From positions 62,001 to 126,000 of the forward strand of contig NZ_JBFONT020000002.1 in assembly GCF_040779325.2 (NCBI RefSeq): a DNA stretch of 64,000 nucleotides. The letters run 5' to 3'. Position numbers and translations under genes: made by a program. The notes below the pieces were generated by a model. That model did no database searches. It was not told where the DNA came from and saw only the letters and a program-made list of their open reading frames with translations. Position 1 is the stretch's first letter. Every line of letters starts with the position of its first letter. This stretch comes from Aestuariibius violaceus. GTDB taxonomy: Bacteria > Pseudomonadota > Alphaproteobacteria > Rhodobacterales > Rhodobacteraceae. Of this stretch, positions 1-7,298 are shown piece by piece.

Positions 1-2
1 AT

Positions 3-839
3 TGCGCGTACGAGTATCCAACCGATACCGGCCAGGCGATCCGCGTGAAGATCACCGTCGACCGCGAGGCGCGCGAGGCGGTGGTCGATTTCACCGGGAC
101 GAGCCCTGCGACCGACAACAACTTCAATGCCCCCGAACCGGTGGCGCGGGCCGCTGTGCTGTATTGCTTCCGCGTGATGGTCGAGGCGCCGATCCCGATG
201 AATGCCGGCTGCCTGCGCCCGATTCGCATCGTGATCCCCGAGGGCTGCATGCTGCGCCCGGAGTACCCGCGCGCGGTCGTCGCCGGCAATGTCGAGACGT
301 CACAGCACGTGACCAACGCGATCTTCGGGGCGCTCGGCGTGATCGCCAACAGCCAGGGGACGATGAACAACCTGACCTTCGGCAACGAGACCTATCAGTA
401 TTACGAGACGATCTGCTCGGGCTCGCCCGCCGGGGTGACGAATTCCGGTCGCGGCTTTGCGGGGACGTCGGGGGTCCATGTCCATATGACGAATTCCCGC
501 CTGACCGATCCGGAGGTACTGGAGATGCGGTTTCCGGTGCTTTTGGAGCGTTTCGGGTTGCGCAAAGGCTCAGGTGGGCGGGGCGCGTATCCTGCGGGGG
601 ACGGGACGGAGCGGCGTCTGCGGTTTCTGGAACGGATGGATTGCGCGATCCTGTCCTCGCACCGAAGGATCCCGCCGCGGGGCCTCGAGGGCGGCGGCGA
701 TGGTGAGGTTGGGCGGACCGAGGTGAGGCGCGGCGACGGTCGGGTCGAGACCTTGCGCGCCTGCGATCAGACTATCCTCGACGCTGGCGAGACGATCACC
801 GTCATCACGCCCACCGCAGGCGGCTTCGGGGCAGGGTGA
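3..839 (+). CDS. Hydantoinase B / oxoprolinase-family protein, C-terminal part (5' truncated by window)
   Basis: The reading frame is open from base 3 and ends at a TGA at 837-839, so the window holds only the C-terminal ~278 residues of a longer protein. The segments DFTGTSP, NFNAPEPVARAAVLYCFR, ETSQHVTNAIFGALG and the glycine-rich GSGGRGAYPAGDGTERRLRF are characteristic of the HyuB/5-oxoprolinase B family. These enzymes hydrolyse hydantoin or 5-oxoproline rings with ATP, together with a HyuA-type partner. Whether this is a separate HyuB subunit or the end of a fused HyuA-HyuB protein cannot be seen. The C-terminus TPTAGGFGAG matches the usual family ending. Confidence 0.88.
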   Translation, partial: CAYEYPTDTGQAIRVKITVDREAREAVVDFTGTSPATDNNFNAPEPVARAAVLYCFRVMVEAPIPMNAGCLRPIRIVIPEGCMLRPEYPRAVVAGNVETSQHVTNAIFGALGVIANSQGTMNNLTFGNETYQYYETICSGSPAGVTNSGRGFAGTSGVHVHMTNSRLTDPEVLEMRFPVLLERFGLRKGSGGRGAYPAGDGTERRLRFLERMDCAILSSHRRIPPRGLEGGGDGEVGRTEVRRGDGRVETLRACDQTILDAGETITVITPTAGGFGAG

Positions 840-845
840 GGGACG

Positions 846-922
846 CAAAATTTTCTAGAAAATTTTGACCGGGCAAATCCTTCTAGAAGGATTTGGGTTT
901 CAGGATTTTCTAGAAAATCCTG
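846..922. repeat. Array of three 22-bp perfect palindromes with TTCTAGAA cores
   Basis: Three perfect 22-bp palindromes lie at 846-867, 874-895 and 901-922, starting 28 and 27 bp apart. Each starts with CA, ends with TG and is centred on TTCTAGAA. The left arms differ (CAAAATT, CAAATCC, CAGGATT), and in every copy the right arm changes to match. As RNA each would fold into a 9-bp stem with a CTAG loop. They fill the gap between two convergent genes, so bidirectional termination or transcript-end protection is one possible role. A binding site for a dimeric protein is another. Confidence 0.85.
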
Positions 923-927
923 CCTGT

Positions 928-1818
928 TCAGAGCTTGCGGTGGGGTTTCCAGCGGCGGTGGAACCAGAACCATTGGCCGGGATGAGTGGCGATGCGGGCC
1001 TCGAGCCGGCGGGTGGCCTCTTCCATCATTGCGACCGGATCGGTCCGGGCGATCGGCGCCTCCACCGCGATCTCGAAGGACAGGCCGTCGGGCTGGCGGA
1101 TACCGAAATAGGGCACCATGAGCGCATCGTATTTCAGCGCCATCTCGGCGGCGGAAAGGCTCGTGGGCGCGGGCTGACCGAGGAAGTTGATCACAGCGCC
1201 TTCGCGCGACCAGATGTCGAAGAAGAGCGTCGCCATGCCGCCGTCCCGCAGGTGCTTGACGAAGCCCGCTGTGCCGCGGCGGCCTTGTTCGAAGACGGGC
1301 CCCGAGACACGCTCCATCGTGCGGGCGTAATGGGCGTTGAAAAAGGGGTTGGCCATCGGGCGGTAGAGGCCGCCGATTGTGAATCCTTTCGCATCAAGCG
1401 CATGGCGGGGGGCTTCGTAATTGCCGAAATGGCCGGTGACGAAGATGACGGGGCGGTTCTCGGCGCGAGCCTGTTCGATGGCAGGCAGACCGTCGCCGGT
1501 GATCGGCGCGGCGCCAGCCTGGGCGCGCAGGCCCTTGTGGGAATAGTTCTCGATCAGCGTGCGGCCGGCATTGCCGAGGGCGGCGTCGGCGATCTCGCGG
1601 CGCTCTGCCTCGGGCCTGTCGGGATAGATATAGGCCAGGTGATCGAGCGCGCGGCGACGGAAGCCGGCCATCGGACCGAGGACGTGGCGGAGTGTCGTGT
1701 CGAGGAGGGTGGTTCGGGTGGCGTAGGGCAGCCGCTTGGCGGTCCAGATCAGGCTGCGCGCCGCGCGGTCGGTCAGCCAGTGGGCGGCGCCGCCTTCGTC
1801 CTGCCGGAACTGTCCCAT
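928..1818 (-). CDS. Lipid A biosynthesis lauroyl acyltransferase (LpxL/HtrB family)
   Basis: This 296-residue protein belongs to the lysophospholipid/Kdo-lipid A acyltransferase family, which transfers acyl chains to lipid A at the inner membrane. The catalytic HX4E motif is visible as HFGNYE. It is followed by GLYRPMANPFFN and GMATLFFDI, the usual family blocks, and the protein ends WFWFHRRWKPHRKL. The frame continues upstream to 2082, but that part is Arg-rich and lies antisense-like over the next gene. The ATG at 1818 (MGQFRQDEGG) gives a normal family length. The gene overlaps the upstream transporter gene by 46 bp and is last in the minus-strand run that starts at 3893. An ornithine-lipid or other O-acyltransferase role is possible. 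Confidence 0.85.
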   Translation of the reverse strand: MGQFRQDEGGAAHWLTDRAARSLIWTAKRLPYATRTTLLDTTLRHVLGPMAGFRRRALDHLAYIYPDRPEAERREIADAALGNAGRTLIENYSHKGLRAQAGAAPITGDGLPAIEQARAENRPVIFVTGHFGNYEAPRHALDAKGFTIGGLYRPMANPFFNAHYARTMERVSGPVFEQGRRGTAGFVKHLRDGGMATLFFDIWSREGAVINFLGQPAPTSLSAAEMALKYDALMVPYFGIRQPDGLSFEIAVEAPIARTDPVAMMEEATRRLEARIATHPGQWFWFHRRWKPHRKL

Positions 1819-2669
1819 TTCGCCGCCCTCGTCTCGCGGTGCCAGACATAGAGACCGGCCCCCGCGATCACAAGCGCGCCCAAGACTGTCGCCGCGTCGG
1901 GCCAGAGGCCGAAGACGGCAAGCTGGAGGAGCGTCGCCCAGAGGAAGGACGCGTAGAAGAAGGGCGCCAGCACACCCGCCTCGGCCAGGCTGAGTGCGCG
2001 GATGAGAAAAAGCTGGCCCGCCGCGCCGAAGAGGCCGATGCCGATGAGGAACGGCCAGTCGGAGGGGATGAGCGGCTGCCATGCGAAGGGGACGGCGGCG
2101 CTGAGGATCACCATCGCGAAGAGGGGGGCGTAGAAGAGCGAGGTCCAGACATCCTCGTCACTGCCGACGAAGCGCGTGGTCAGCGCGTAGCCAGCGTAGC
2201 AAAGCGTGCCGGCGATGACGAGAAGGCCCCAGGCGGTGAACGCTTCTGTCCCGGGCCGGATGATGATCAGCGCCCCTGTGAGGCCGACGAACACGGCGAG
2301 CAGGCGGGCGCGTCCGAGCTTTTCGCCGAGGAAGAGCGCGCCGCCAAGGGTCAGCCAGAGCGGGGCGATCTGGCCGATGGCGATGTTTTCGGTGAGCTCC
2401 AGCCCCAGATAGCTCGCGAAGAAGAAGGCCGAAGCGGCGAAGAGGAAGACGGAGCGCAGGAGTTGAAGCCCGGGATAGCGGGTGCGCAGGACGCTGCGAA
2501 ACCGGGGCAGGATAATGAGCGTGACGATCACGACCTGCACAACGTAGCGGAACCAGAGGGTCTGCAGGAGGTGGACACGCTCGGCCAGGAGTTTGGCCAT
2601 CAGGTCCATGCAGGTGAACATCAAGCCGCCCGCGAGAAAGATCAGGATGCCGCGGGCGGTCGGGCTCAT
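1773..2669 (-). CDS. EamA-family (DMT superfamily) transporter
   Basis: A 298-residue integral membrane protein with about ten hydrophobic segments in two EamA repeats, starting MSPTARGILIFLAGG. Motifs such as PLWLTLGGALFLGEKLG and TGALIIIRPG are typical of drug/metabolite transporters that export amino acids, nucleosides or other metabolites. The substrate cannot be told from sequence. Its ATG overlaps the stop of the nitrile hydratase alpha gene by 4 bp (2666-2669), so the two are probably translated together. Export or uptake linked to the nitrile hydratase reaction is conceivable, but it is inferred from position only. Confidence 0.88.
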   Translation of the reverse strand: MSPTARGILIFLAGGLMFTCMDLMAKLLAERVHLLQTLWFRYVVQVVIVTLIILPRFRSVLRTRYPGLQLLRSVFLFAASAFFFASYLGLELTENIAIGQIAPLWLTLGGALFLGEKLGRARLLAVFVGLTGALIIIRPGTEAFTAWGLLVIAGTLCYAGYALTTRFVGSDEDVWTSLFYAPLFAMVILSAAVPFAWQPLIPSDWPFLIGIGLFGAAGQLFLIRALSLAEAGVLAPFFYASFLWATLLQLAVFGLWPDAATVLGALVIAGAGLYVWHRETRAAKWDSSGRTKAAPPTG

Positions 2670-3283
2670 TCCGGTTGTCGCGGCAGGCCGGTGCCGATCA
2701 TGCTGTCGCGGGTGACGAGGGCGGCGAGTGCTTCTTCGGTCAGGTCATCGGTTCCGGCGGGGCGTTCTGGCAGGACGATATAGCGCATGTCAGCGGTGGA
2801 ATCGTGGACGCGGATTTCGGTGGCTTCAGGCAGCGTCACGCCGAATTCGGCCAGCACCTTGCGCGGTTCGCGGACCGTGCGCGAGCGGTAGGCGCGAGAT
2901 TTGTACCAGTCGGGCGGCGGGCCGATCAGGTAGCGCGGGTAGCAGGAGCAGAGGGTGCAGACGACGACGTTGTGGAGGCCGGGGCGGTTTTCGACCGCGA
3001 TGAGGTGCATCGGGCCGATATCGAAGCCCATTCCGTGGCAGGCGGCGGAAGCATCTTTCAGGAGGCTCGCCTTGAAGGCGGGATCGGACCAGGCGCGCGC
3101 GACGACCTTGGCGCCGTCGGCGGGAGAGCGGGCATCCATCGCGTCGATGGCCTGGGCGATTTCGGTGGCGTCCGTGACGCCCTTTTCGATGAGGAGCTCG
3201 CGGACGGCGATCTCCATGCTCTGCCAGTAGGTGAGCGGTTCGTCGTTGTCGGGCCGCGGCGGGGCGTGATGGTCGTGCGGCAT
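2666..3283 (-). CDS. nthA: Nitrile hydratase alpha subunit / thiocyanate hydrolase gamma-like, cobalt type
   Basis: A 205-residue metal-binding subunit. The active-site claw C109-T-L-C112-S113-C114 is complete. The CTLCSC form (Thr at the second position) is the one known from cobalt-dependent nitrile hydratases and from thiocyanate hydrolase gamma; iron enzymes have CSLCSC. The cysteines are normally oxidised to sulfinate and sulfenate around the metal. The family enzyme hydrates nitriles to amides, or SCN- to COS and ammonia. The gene is third in an overlapping set after the two half-beta genes and is followed by the EamA gene. No cobalt-insertion activator gene (P14K or P47K type) is seen nearby. 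Confidence 0.9.
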   Translation of the reverse strand: MPHDHHAPPRPDNDEPLTYWQSMEIAVRELLIEKGVTDATEIAQAIDAMDARSPADGAKVVARAWSDPAFKASLLKDASAACHGMGFDIGPMHLIAVENRPGLHNVVVCTLCSCYPRYLIGPPPDWYKSRAYRSRTVREPRKVLAEFGVTLPEATEIRVHDSTADMRYIVLPERPAGTDDLTEEALAALVTRDSMIGTGLPRQPE

Positions 3284-3561
3284 CAGGCGGGCTCCAGCCA
3301 GTGGGCGTAGATTTCCGCTTCGAGCGTGTCGGCGGGGGCTTCGGCGCGGTCGCCCCAGATTTCGGCCATGGTGAAGCGGACGCGGTAGAGCGGCTGCGTG
3401 TCGGCGGGCAGGCCGTAGGCGAGCTGTTCGGGGTTGCCGAAGGGGCCAAGGCGGCGCTCAACCTCGCCTCTGCGGCCGCGCAGATAGGCCGGTGTACGGA
3501 CATGGCCGGGCGGGTGCCAGTCGCGGACGCGGACGGGATCGCCGGGGGCGAAATCGGTCAT
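3283..3561 (-). CDS. Nitrile hydratase beta subunit, C-terminal half as a separate protein (ScnA-like)
   Basis: A 92-residue protein matching only the SH3-like C-terminal domain of nitrile hydratase beta. FAPGDPVRVRDW, HVRTPAYLRGRRGEV and YRVRFTMAEIWG correspond to the beta-barrel that packs on the metal-bearing alpha subunit. In ordinary nitrile hydratases this domain is fused to an N-terminal helical domain in one beta chain of about 220 residues; here the two are separate genes. Its start overlaps the preceding gene by 4 bp (ATGA, 3558-3561), and its stop meets the alpha start at 3283, so a stoichiometric complex is likely. Confidence 0.85.
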   Translation of the reverse strand: MTDFAPGDPVRVRDWHPPGHVRTPAYLRGRRGEVERRLGPFGNPEQLAYGLPADTQPLYRVRFTMAEIWGDRAEAPADTLEAEIYAHWLEPA

Positions 3562-3893
3562 TTCGCGGCCTCGCCATAGGTGGGGCCGCGTGCGGCGACC
3601 TGTTCCATCTTCGCGGCAAGCTCTGCCGTCGTGTAGGTGCCGCGGCCGATCAGGTTGCGGTTCACAGCGGCGATCCAGCGTTCGTAGTAGCTCATCGTCT
3701 CGAAGGCGTCGGGCCCCAGCTCTTCGAGGGCAGCGCGCAGGGCATCGACGGTGAAGAGGCCCTTGCCCGCGCAGAGGACGAGGAGCGCGTCGACCCGCTT
3801 TTCCCAGAGCGCGTGATCGTGGTCGTCGGGCACGACGGGGCCAGCGGCGTCGCCGCCCATGTCGTGCCAGGATTTCGGTGTGCTGCCCGCCAT
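3558..3893 (-). CDS. Nitrile hydratase beta subunit, N-terminal half as a separate protein (ScnB-like or accessory)
   Basis: A 111-residue protein with the helical N-terminal domain of nitrile hydratase beta. Telling segments are WEKRVDALLVLCAGKG, the following TVDALRAALEELGP, and the YYERWIAAVNRNLIGRG stretch. Databases often name such proteins nitrile hydratase accessory protein. With the next two genes it gives the order beta-N, beta-C, alpha, which as I recall is the order scnB-scnA-scnC of thiocyanate hydrolase. It is the first gene of the run. About 44 bp separate it from the upstream ClbS gene, and no clear promoter is visible. Confidence 0.83.
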   Translation of the reverse strand: MAGSTPKSWHDMGGDAAGPVVPDDHDHALWEKRVDALLVLCAGKGLFTVDALRAALEELGPDAFETMSYYERWIAAVNRNLIGRGTYTTAELAAKMEQVAARGPTYGEAAK

Positions 3894-3937
3894 GAGGCAG
3901 AGCCTAGGCGGGTCGCGGGGGCGTGTCCATCGCCGCC

Positions 3938-4435
3938 TCAGGCGGCGGCGCGCAGGCGGGCGCGGATGTATTTCCCGGCCGAACGGAAGTGGCTTGCGCC
4001 AGAGGCTTCAGCGAAGCGGCCTGCTGTCCAATTGTTCTTGGCGCCGGGCATGGGGCCGCCGTAAAGCGCCTTTTCGGAGAGGCTTTCGATGCGCTCCATG
4101 AGCAGCTTGTAGCGGTCGTCGAGCATGGACTTGGCTGCGTTCCAATCGAGACCGGCCTGCTTCTGCCGTAGGTCTGCGTTGTAGCGCTTGAGATCGTTCC
4201 ACTTGTAGCCTTCGGCGGGGAAATGGACCGTTTTGCCGGCACGGCCATCGGCCTCCCAGCCGAGGAAGAGATCGATCCAGTGGGCGCGGTGGGCGATCAC
4301 ATCCTTGATCGACGTATCGTCCTCGTCCTTCACAAGGGCCGCGTCTTCCGGAATGACAGCAATCAGTTTGCTGAGCTTAGCGTATTCCTTTTCCGACAGG
4401 GTCAGGAGGTCTTTCTTGGTGATCGCCGGCATCAT
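3938..4435 (-). CDS. ClbS/DfsB family protein (four-helix, DinB-like)
   Basis: A protein of about 165 residues in the ClbS/DfsB (formerly DUF1706) family. ITKKDLLTLSEKEYAKL at the N-terminus, IKDVIAHRAHWIDLFLGWE, FPAEGYKWNDLKRYN and a C-terminal GGPMPGAKNNWTAGRFAEA are typical family blocks. One characterised member, ClbS, protects producers from the genotoxin colibactin by opening its cyclopropane. Most members have no known substrate, and none is implied here. ATG codons at 4435 and 4432 are both usable; a GGAGAGG sequence lies just upstream. The reading frame extends to 4501, but that extension is Pro-rich and overlaps the fliG end. Confidence 0.8.
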   Translation of the reverse strand: MMPAITKKDLLTLSEKEYAKLSKLIAVIPEDAALVKDEDDTSIKDVIAHRAHWIDLFLGWEADGRAGKTVHFPAEGYKWNDLKRYNADLRQKQAGLDWNAAKSMLDDRYKLLMERIESLSEKALYGGPMPGAKNNWTAGRFAEASGASHFRSAGKYIRARLRAAA

Positions 4436-4497
4436 CCTCTCCGCAGGTGGTTCGGGGCGAGGATGCGGCAGGGTTAGGCGGGTGGCCTTGACGGGGA

Positions 4498-5571
4498 TCA
4501 AGTGTCGGCGTCTTCTTCCTCGAGCAGGGTGATTTCCCCGCCCGCAGCGAGGGCGCGGATGGCATCGACGACGTCGGTCATCGCCGCCTCGCCATCGGCG
4601 GGGGCGATCTTGCCCACCTCTTCGATCTGGTCGCGGAGCTGGCCCGCCATGCGCTGGGAGATGTTGTCGAGCAGGAAGTCGGCTGACGCCGCCTCTTTCC
4701 CGTCGGTCGTCTTGGCGAAGGTGAGGGCGATGACGAGTGTGTCGTTGTCGACCTCGCGCAGGATCGCGGGGATATCCTTGGCCTCGAGCCGGTCGGCGAT
4801 GTCGGCGAAGGTGAAGATCGTGCGGCGGACCTGGGTGGCGAAGACCTCGTCTTCTTCCGTCAGGCCGCCGAGGACGTCTTCGCGCGTGATGGCCTGGGAG
4901 GAGTTGAGGATCGCGCCGATCCGGTCGACCGGTTCGCCCGAAAACGCGCGCGGTGGGATGTCGTCGAGTTGCCGCGCCAGCGCTTCCCCGATCCGGGCGA
5001 CGGCCTGCGGCGTGATGCCCGAGGTTTGGGAGACGGCATAGGTGATCCGCCGGGCCTGGTCGCCGGGAACGAGGCCAAGAAGCGCCGCCGCTTTCTTGAC
5101 GGGCAGCTTGGAGAGCAGAACCGCTCCGATCTCGACCCCTTCGCGTTCGAGGATGGGGAGCAGATCCTCAGGTTCCAGCGCGCGCAGGCGATCCCAGGGG
5201 TCGATCCGGTCGTTGAGCGCGTTGCGGGTGCGGAAGGCGCGGGCGGTGTCGTCGCTGATCCGGCCGTCGAGGAGGTTGAGGGCGTTGCGGGCGCCGCCAC
5301 CGAAGCTGATGGCGAGCGCGTCGAGTTCCGAGGCGAATTCCTCGGCCACGCTTTTCAGGGTCGCCTTGTCGATCGAGCGCAGGTCGGCGATTGCTTCGGT
5401 CAGGGCAAGCTGTTCGTCGGTCGTGAGGCTCTGGAGTGAGAAATCGGCGCCTTCGGCAATCAGCCATTTGACGACAATCGCCGCTTTCTGGCGCCGGGAG
5501 AGCGACAGGAGCGGTGGCGGCCCGGGCGGTGCCGGTGTGGTTTCGGGCGGGGCTGTGTCTGCGACACTCAT
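4498..5571 (-). CDS. fliG: FliG-like flagellar motor switch protein, orphan
   Basis: A 357-residue protein with FliG architecture: an N-terminal domain (SRRQKAAIVVKWLIAEGADF), a middle domain near residues 130-200, and a C-terminal torque-type domain. The last holds FTFADIADRLEAKDI, ILREVDNDTLVIAL and ISQRMAGQLRDQIEEVG. In flagellar motors FliG couples the FliF ring to FliM and MotA. Here no other flagellar gene is within reach, and the middle-domain EHPQ motif that contacts FliM is replaced by EGVE (ILEREGVEIGAVLLSKL). The N-terminal 25 residues are Pro-rich. It may be a divergent motor protein whose partners lie elsewhere, or a paralogue with another role. Confidence 0.85.
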   Translation of the reverse strand: MSVADTAPPETTPAPPGPPPLLSLSRRQKAAIVVKWLIAEGADFSLQSLTTDEQLALTEAIADLRSIDKATLKSVAEEFASELDALAISFGGGARNALNLLDGRISDDTARAFRTRNALNDRIDPWDRLRALEPEDLLPILEREGVEIGAVLLSKLPVKKAAALLGLVPGDQARRITYAVSQTSGITPQAVARIGEALARQLDDIPPRAFSGEPVDRIGAILNSSQAITREDVLGGLTEEDEVFATQVRRTIFTFADIADRLEAKDIPAILREVDNDTLVIALTFAKTTDGKEAASADFLLDNISQRMAGQLRDQIEEVGKIAPADGEAAMTDVVDAIRALAAGGEITLLEEEDADT

Positions 5572-6307
5572 GGCAGGTCTCCGTCTAGCGGGGCGGACCT
5601 GCGAGCTTTAGCCGGAGGGTGGTAAAGGAAGGCTTTACGGATATGCGATCCGGCGCCAACCGAAGCGTGGCCCAGTGGGGGTGCCACAGATGTTACGGAG
5701 AGATTGGTCCACCGGGCGGCGGGCCGCGCGGAGTGTGACGGGGAGAAGCCGCGAATCAGGTGTTAACGCAGGTTTGGACAGCAAATACGGCCATGCGGCA
5801 TCCGGGCGGCATGACGTCGGCATCACGTCGGAGGGGTGGACGCAACATCGGCCGGCTAATGATGCGTTCTGCTGCGGTGCAGCGCAACAGTTTGGACAAT
5901 TCTGCGAATGGCCGGCTTGTTTCCAGCTTAGTCGGTGCGCCGAAGCACACCCTTTCGCGGGTCTCACCGGGCCGGGAGATCCTCGGATCAAGTCCGACGA
6001 TGACGGGACGGCGCAGGGGCGGCCGGGGAAGGCGGATGGCGTGGGTCGCGTGGCAGCGCTTCTTCAAAGTGGAGGTCCCGGCTCGAGGCCGGAACGGCTG
6101 AGGAAGAGTGGTCAGGTGGCGGGATGGGTGACATCACCCATCCTACGGATGATTGCCGACGGGGGGACGCTGTTGTCGATCGGTCTGTTCCGCCGGGCAA
6201 ACGTGAGCCGGCTGGGCCTATTCATGCAATACGATCAATTGCCGAAGTGCGGACTTTGCGGCCGTTCGTCATAGCGCTTCCAGTGGCCGCTTTTGAGCCG
6301 ACAACAG
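5572..6307. other. Gene-poor intergenic stretch with dispersed-repeat character
   Basis: No convincing gene lies between the FliG start and the end of the ArsR gene. Frames on both strands are open but Arg-, Ser- and Pro-rich, and lack family motifs or ribosome sites. Two segments resemble intergenic repeats seen in many alphaproteobacteria: one at about 5957-6005 that would encode the familiar ...LDPRI.../...DPRIKSDDDG tail, and a hairpin at 6122-6143. Sequence at 6235-6300 (GTGCGGACTTTGCGGCC and GGCCGCTTTTGAGCC) also looks like decayed repeat. The first ~60 bp next to 5571 should hold the fliG promoter. Confidence 0.5.
6122..6143. repeat. Short inverted repeat (GGATGGGTGA / TCACCCATCC)
   Basis: Ten-base arms at 6122-6131 and 6134-6143 are perfectly complementary with only two bases between them, followed by TACG. 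Hairpins of the type GGATGGGT...ACCCATCC followed by TAC are scattered through intergenic regions of many proteobacteria. It lies in gene-poor sequence about 165 bp beyond the arsR stop on that gene's downstream side, so distal termination is possible. Confidence 0.6.
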
Positions 6308-6640
6308 CTACTTTGCCGTGCCGGAACGCTTGCCTCGCTCGATCTCGGTCGCAAGAGATTCCATCTTGGAATCCCAATAGCGACGAAGCTGATCAAGCCA
6401 TCCCTGAACATCCTCGAAGCCTGTTGGATCAATCGAATAGCACCGTCTCGCACCGTCTTTGCGCACCTGTGCAAATCCAGCATCGCGCAAGATACGAAGA
6501 TGCTGTGAAACTGCTGATTGCGAAATGCCAAATTCAGCTTCGATGACGTTAACGATTTCTCCTGATGCATGCTCCTCCTGGGCTATCAGCTCCAGCGTGC
6601 GTCGCCGAACGGTGTCCGACAGAACATCGAAAGCGTGCAT
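6308..6640 (-). CDS. ArsR/SmtB-family winged-helix regulator (SdpR-like)
   Basis: A 110-residue regulator. The recognition region reads GISQSAVSQHLRILRDAGFAQ followed by the wing RKDGARRCYSID, and the C-terminus is a coiled tail with WLDQLRRYWDSKME. This matches metal-independent ArsR regulators usually paired with SRPBCC/AHSA1 proteins. The frame runs upstream to 6733, but the ATG at 6640 (MHAFDVLSDTVRRRTLELI) gives the correct family start. It overlaps the stop of the SRPBCC gene by one base (TGATG), so the regulator is the downstream partner in a coupled pair. Codon use and GC content are visibly lower than in the surroundings. Confidence 0.88.
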   Translation of the reverse strand: MHAFDVLSDTVRRRTLELIAQEEHASGEIVNVIEAEFGISQSAVSQHLRILRDAGFAQVRKDGARRCYSIDPTGFEDVQGWLDQLRRYWDSKMESLATEIERGKRSGTAK

Positions 6641-7281
6641 CACTCTTCTCCGGTGTAGAAGTCTGCGGTGCGAGCGGCAGTTTCCATCGCGATCTTCATG
6701 GGCGTGCCATGCTCGGCATGGGCCTTCCCCCAAGCCTCAGCCCAAGAACGCAACCTGTTCTTGCCGTCTTCTCCCTCTGCCCATACCTGACCCGCCTCAA
6801 TCACACTTTGGCCGTTCGTTTGCACATGGCCGTCCAGACCCAGCATTGCCATTTCCCAGCCAACAACTGTTGCGCCGGGACCGTATCTTTCCCAATGCGC
6901 TTCGCTTTCCTCGTCAGTCGGAAGTTCGTGTTCAAGCGTCAACAGCACGCAGTCCTCCACATCTTGGATCGTCGCAGTGACCCAACTCTTGTTTCCGCCA
7001 AACTCCCAAGTGAGGGCCAAAGTATTCGGAGGATCGCAGGAGATGATGTCGCCGTCTGCGTTGTTCTCGATGGAAAACCGCCCACCGAGGTTGAAGTCGC
7101 CGGAGACGTTACCGAACCAGCGTTCTATCCGCTGTTTTTCGGTGATTGCAGCCCATAGGTCGGCCTGACTGGTCCGGTAGGTGCGAGAGGCGCGAACCAA
7201 GTGCGTGGGGCGGCCTTCGCGCTCACGTTTGCCGACCTCGCGAATGTCAGCACCAAACGCTCTCTCGAAATCTATGATCAT
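6640..7281 (-). CDS. SRPBCC-fold protein (AHSA1/activator of Hsp90 ATPase homologue type)
   Basis: A 213-residue protein of the START-like SRPBCC superfamily. SQADLWAAITEKQRIERWFG, DFNLGGRFSIE, LALTWEFGG and VEDCVLLTLEHEL are the usual ligand-cavity strands and helices. The long C-terminal helix contains GWEMAMLGLDGHV. The function is unknown; such proteins often bind hydrophobic ligands and are controlled by the adjacent ArsR protein. I chose the ATG at 7281 (MIIDFERAFG); an ATG 15 bp upstream is in frame. The promoter region just upstream carries a CTAATAT-type inverted repeat that may bind the ArsR partner. Confidence 0.82.
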   Translation of the reverse strand: MIIDFERAFGADIREVGKREREGRPTHLVRASRTYRTSQADLWAAITEKQRIERWFGNVSGDFNLGGRFSIENNADGDIISCDPPNTLALTWEFGGNKSWVTATIQDVEDCVLLTLEHELPTDEESEAHWERYGPGATVVGWEMAMLGLDGHVQTNGQSVIEAGQVWAEGEDGKNRLRSWAEAWGKAHAEHGTPMKIAMETAARTADFYTGEE

Positions 7282-7298
7282 ACTCCCCAGGCACAAGT

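Noticed and set aside
2..706. Open frame of 234 codons at the very start, overlapping the hydantoinase B frame
   Set aside because: Arg/Gly/Asp-rich composition typical of an off-frame reading of high-GC DNA; the other frame carries clear HyuB motifs.
846..922. CRISPR array
   Set aside because: The units are palindromes that differ from each other, spacers are only 5-6 bp, and no cas genes are present.
865..1851. Long plus-strand frame opposite the acyltransferase gene
   Set aside because: Antisense shadow with low-complexity composition; the minus-strand protein has a complete HX4E acyltransferase pattern.
5675..6274. Plus-strand 199-codon frame in the fliG-arsR gap
   Set aside because: Includes the DPRIKSDDDG-type repeat translation and unstable composition; read as repeat-bearing non-coding DNA.
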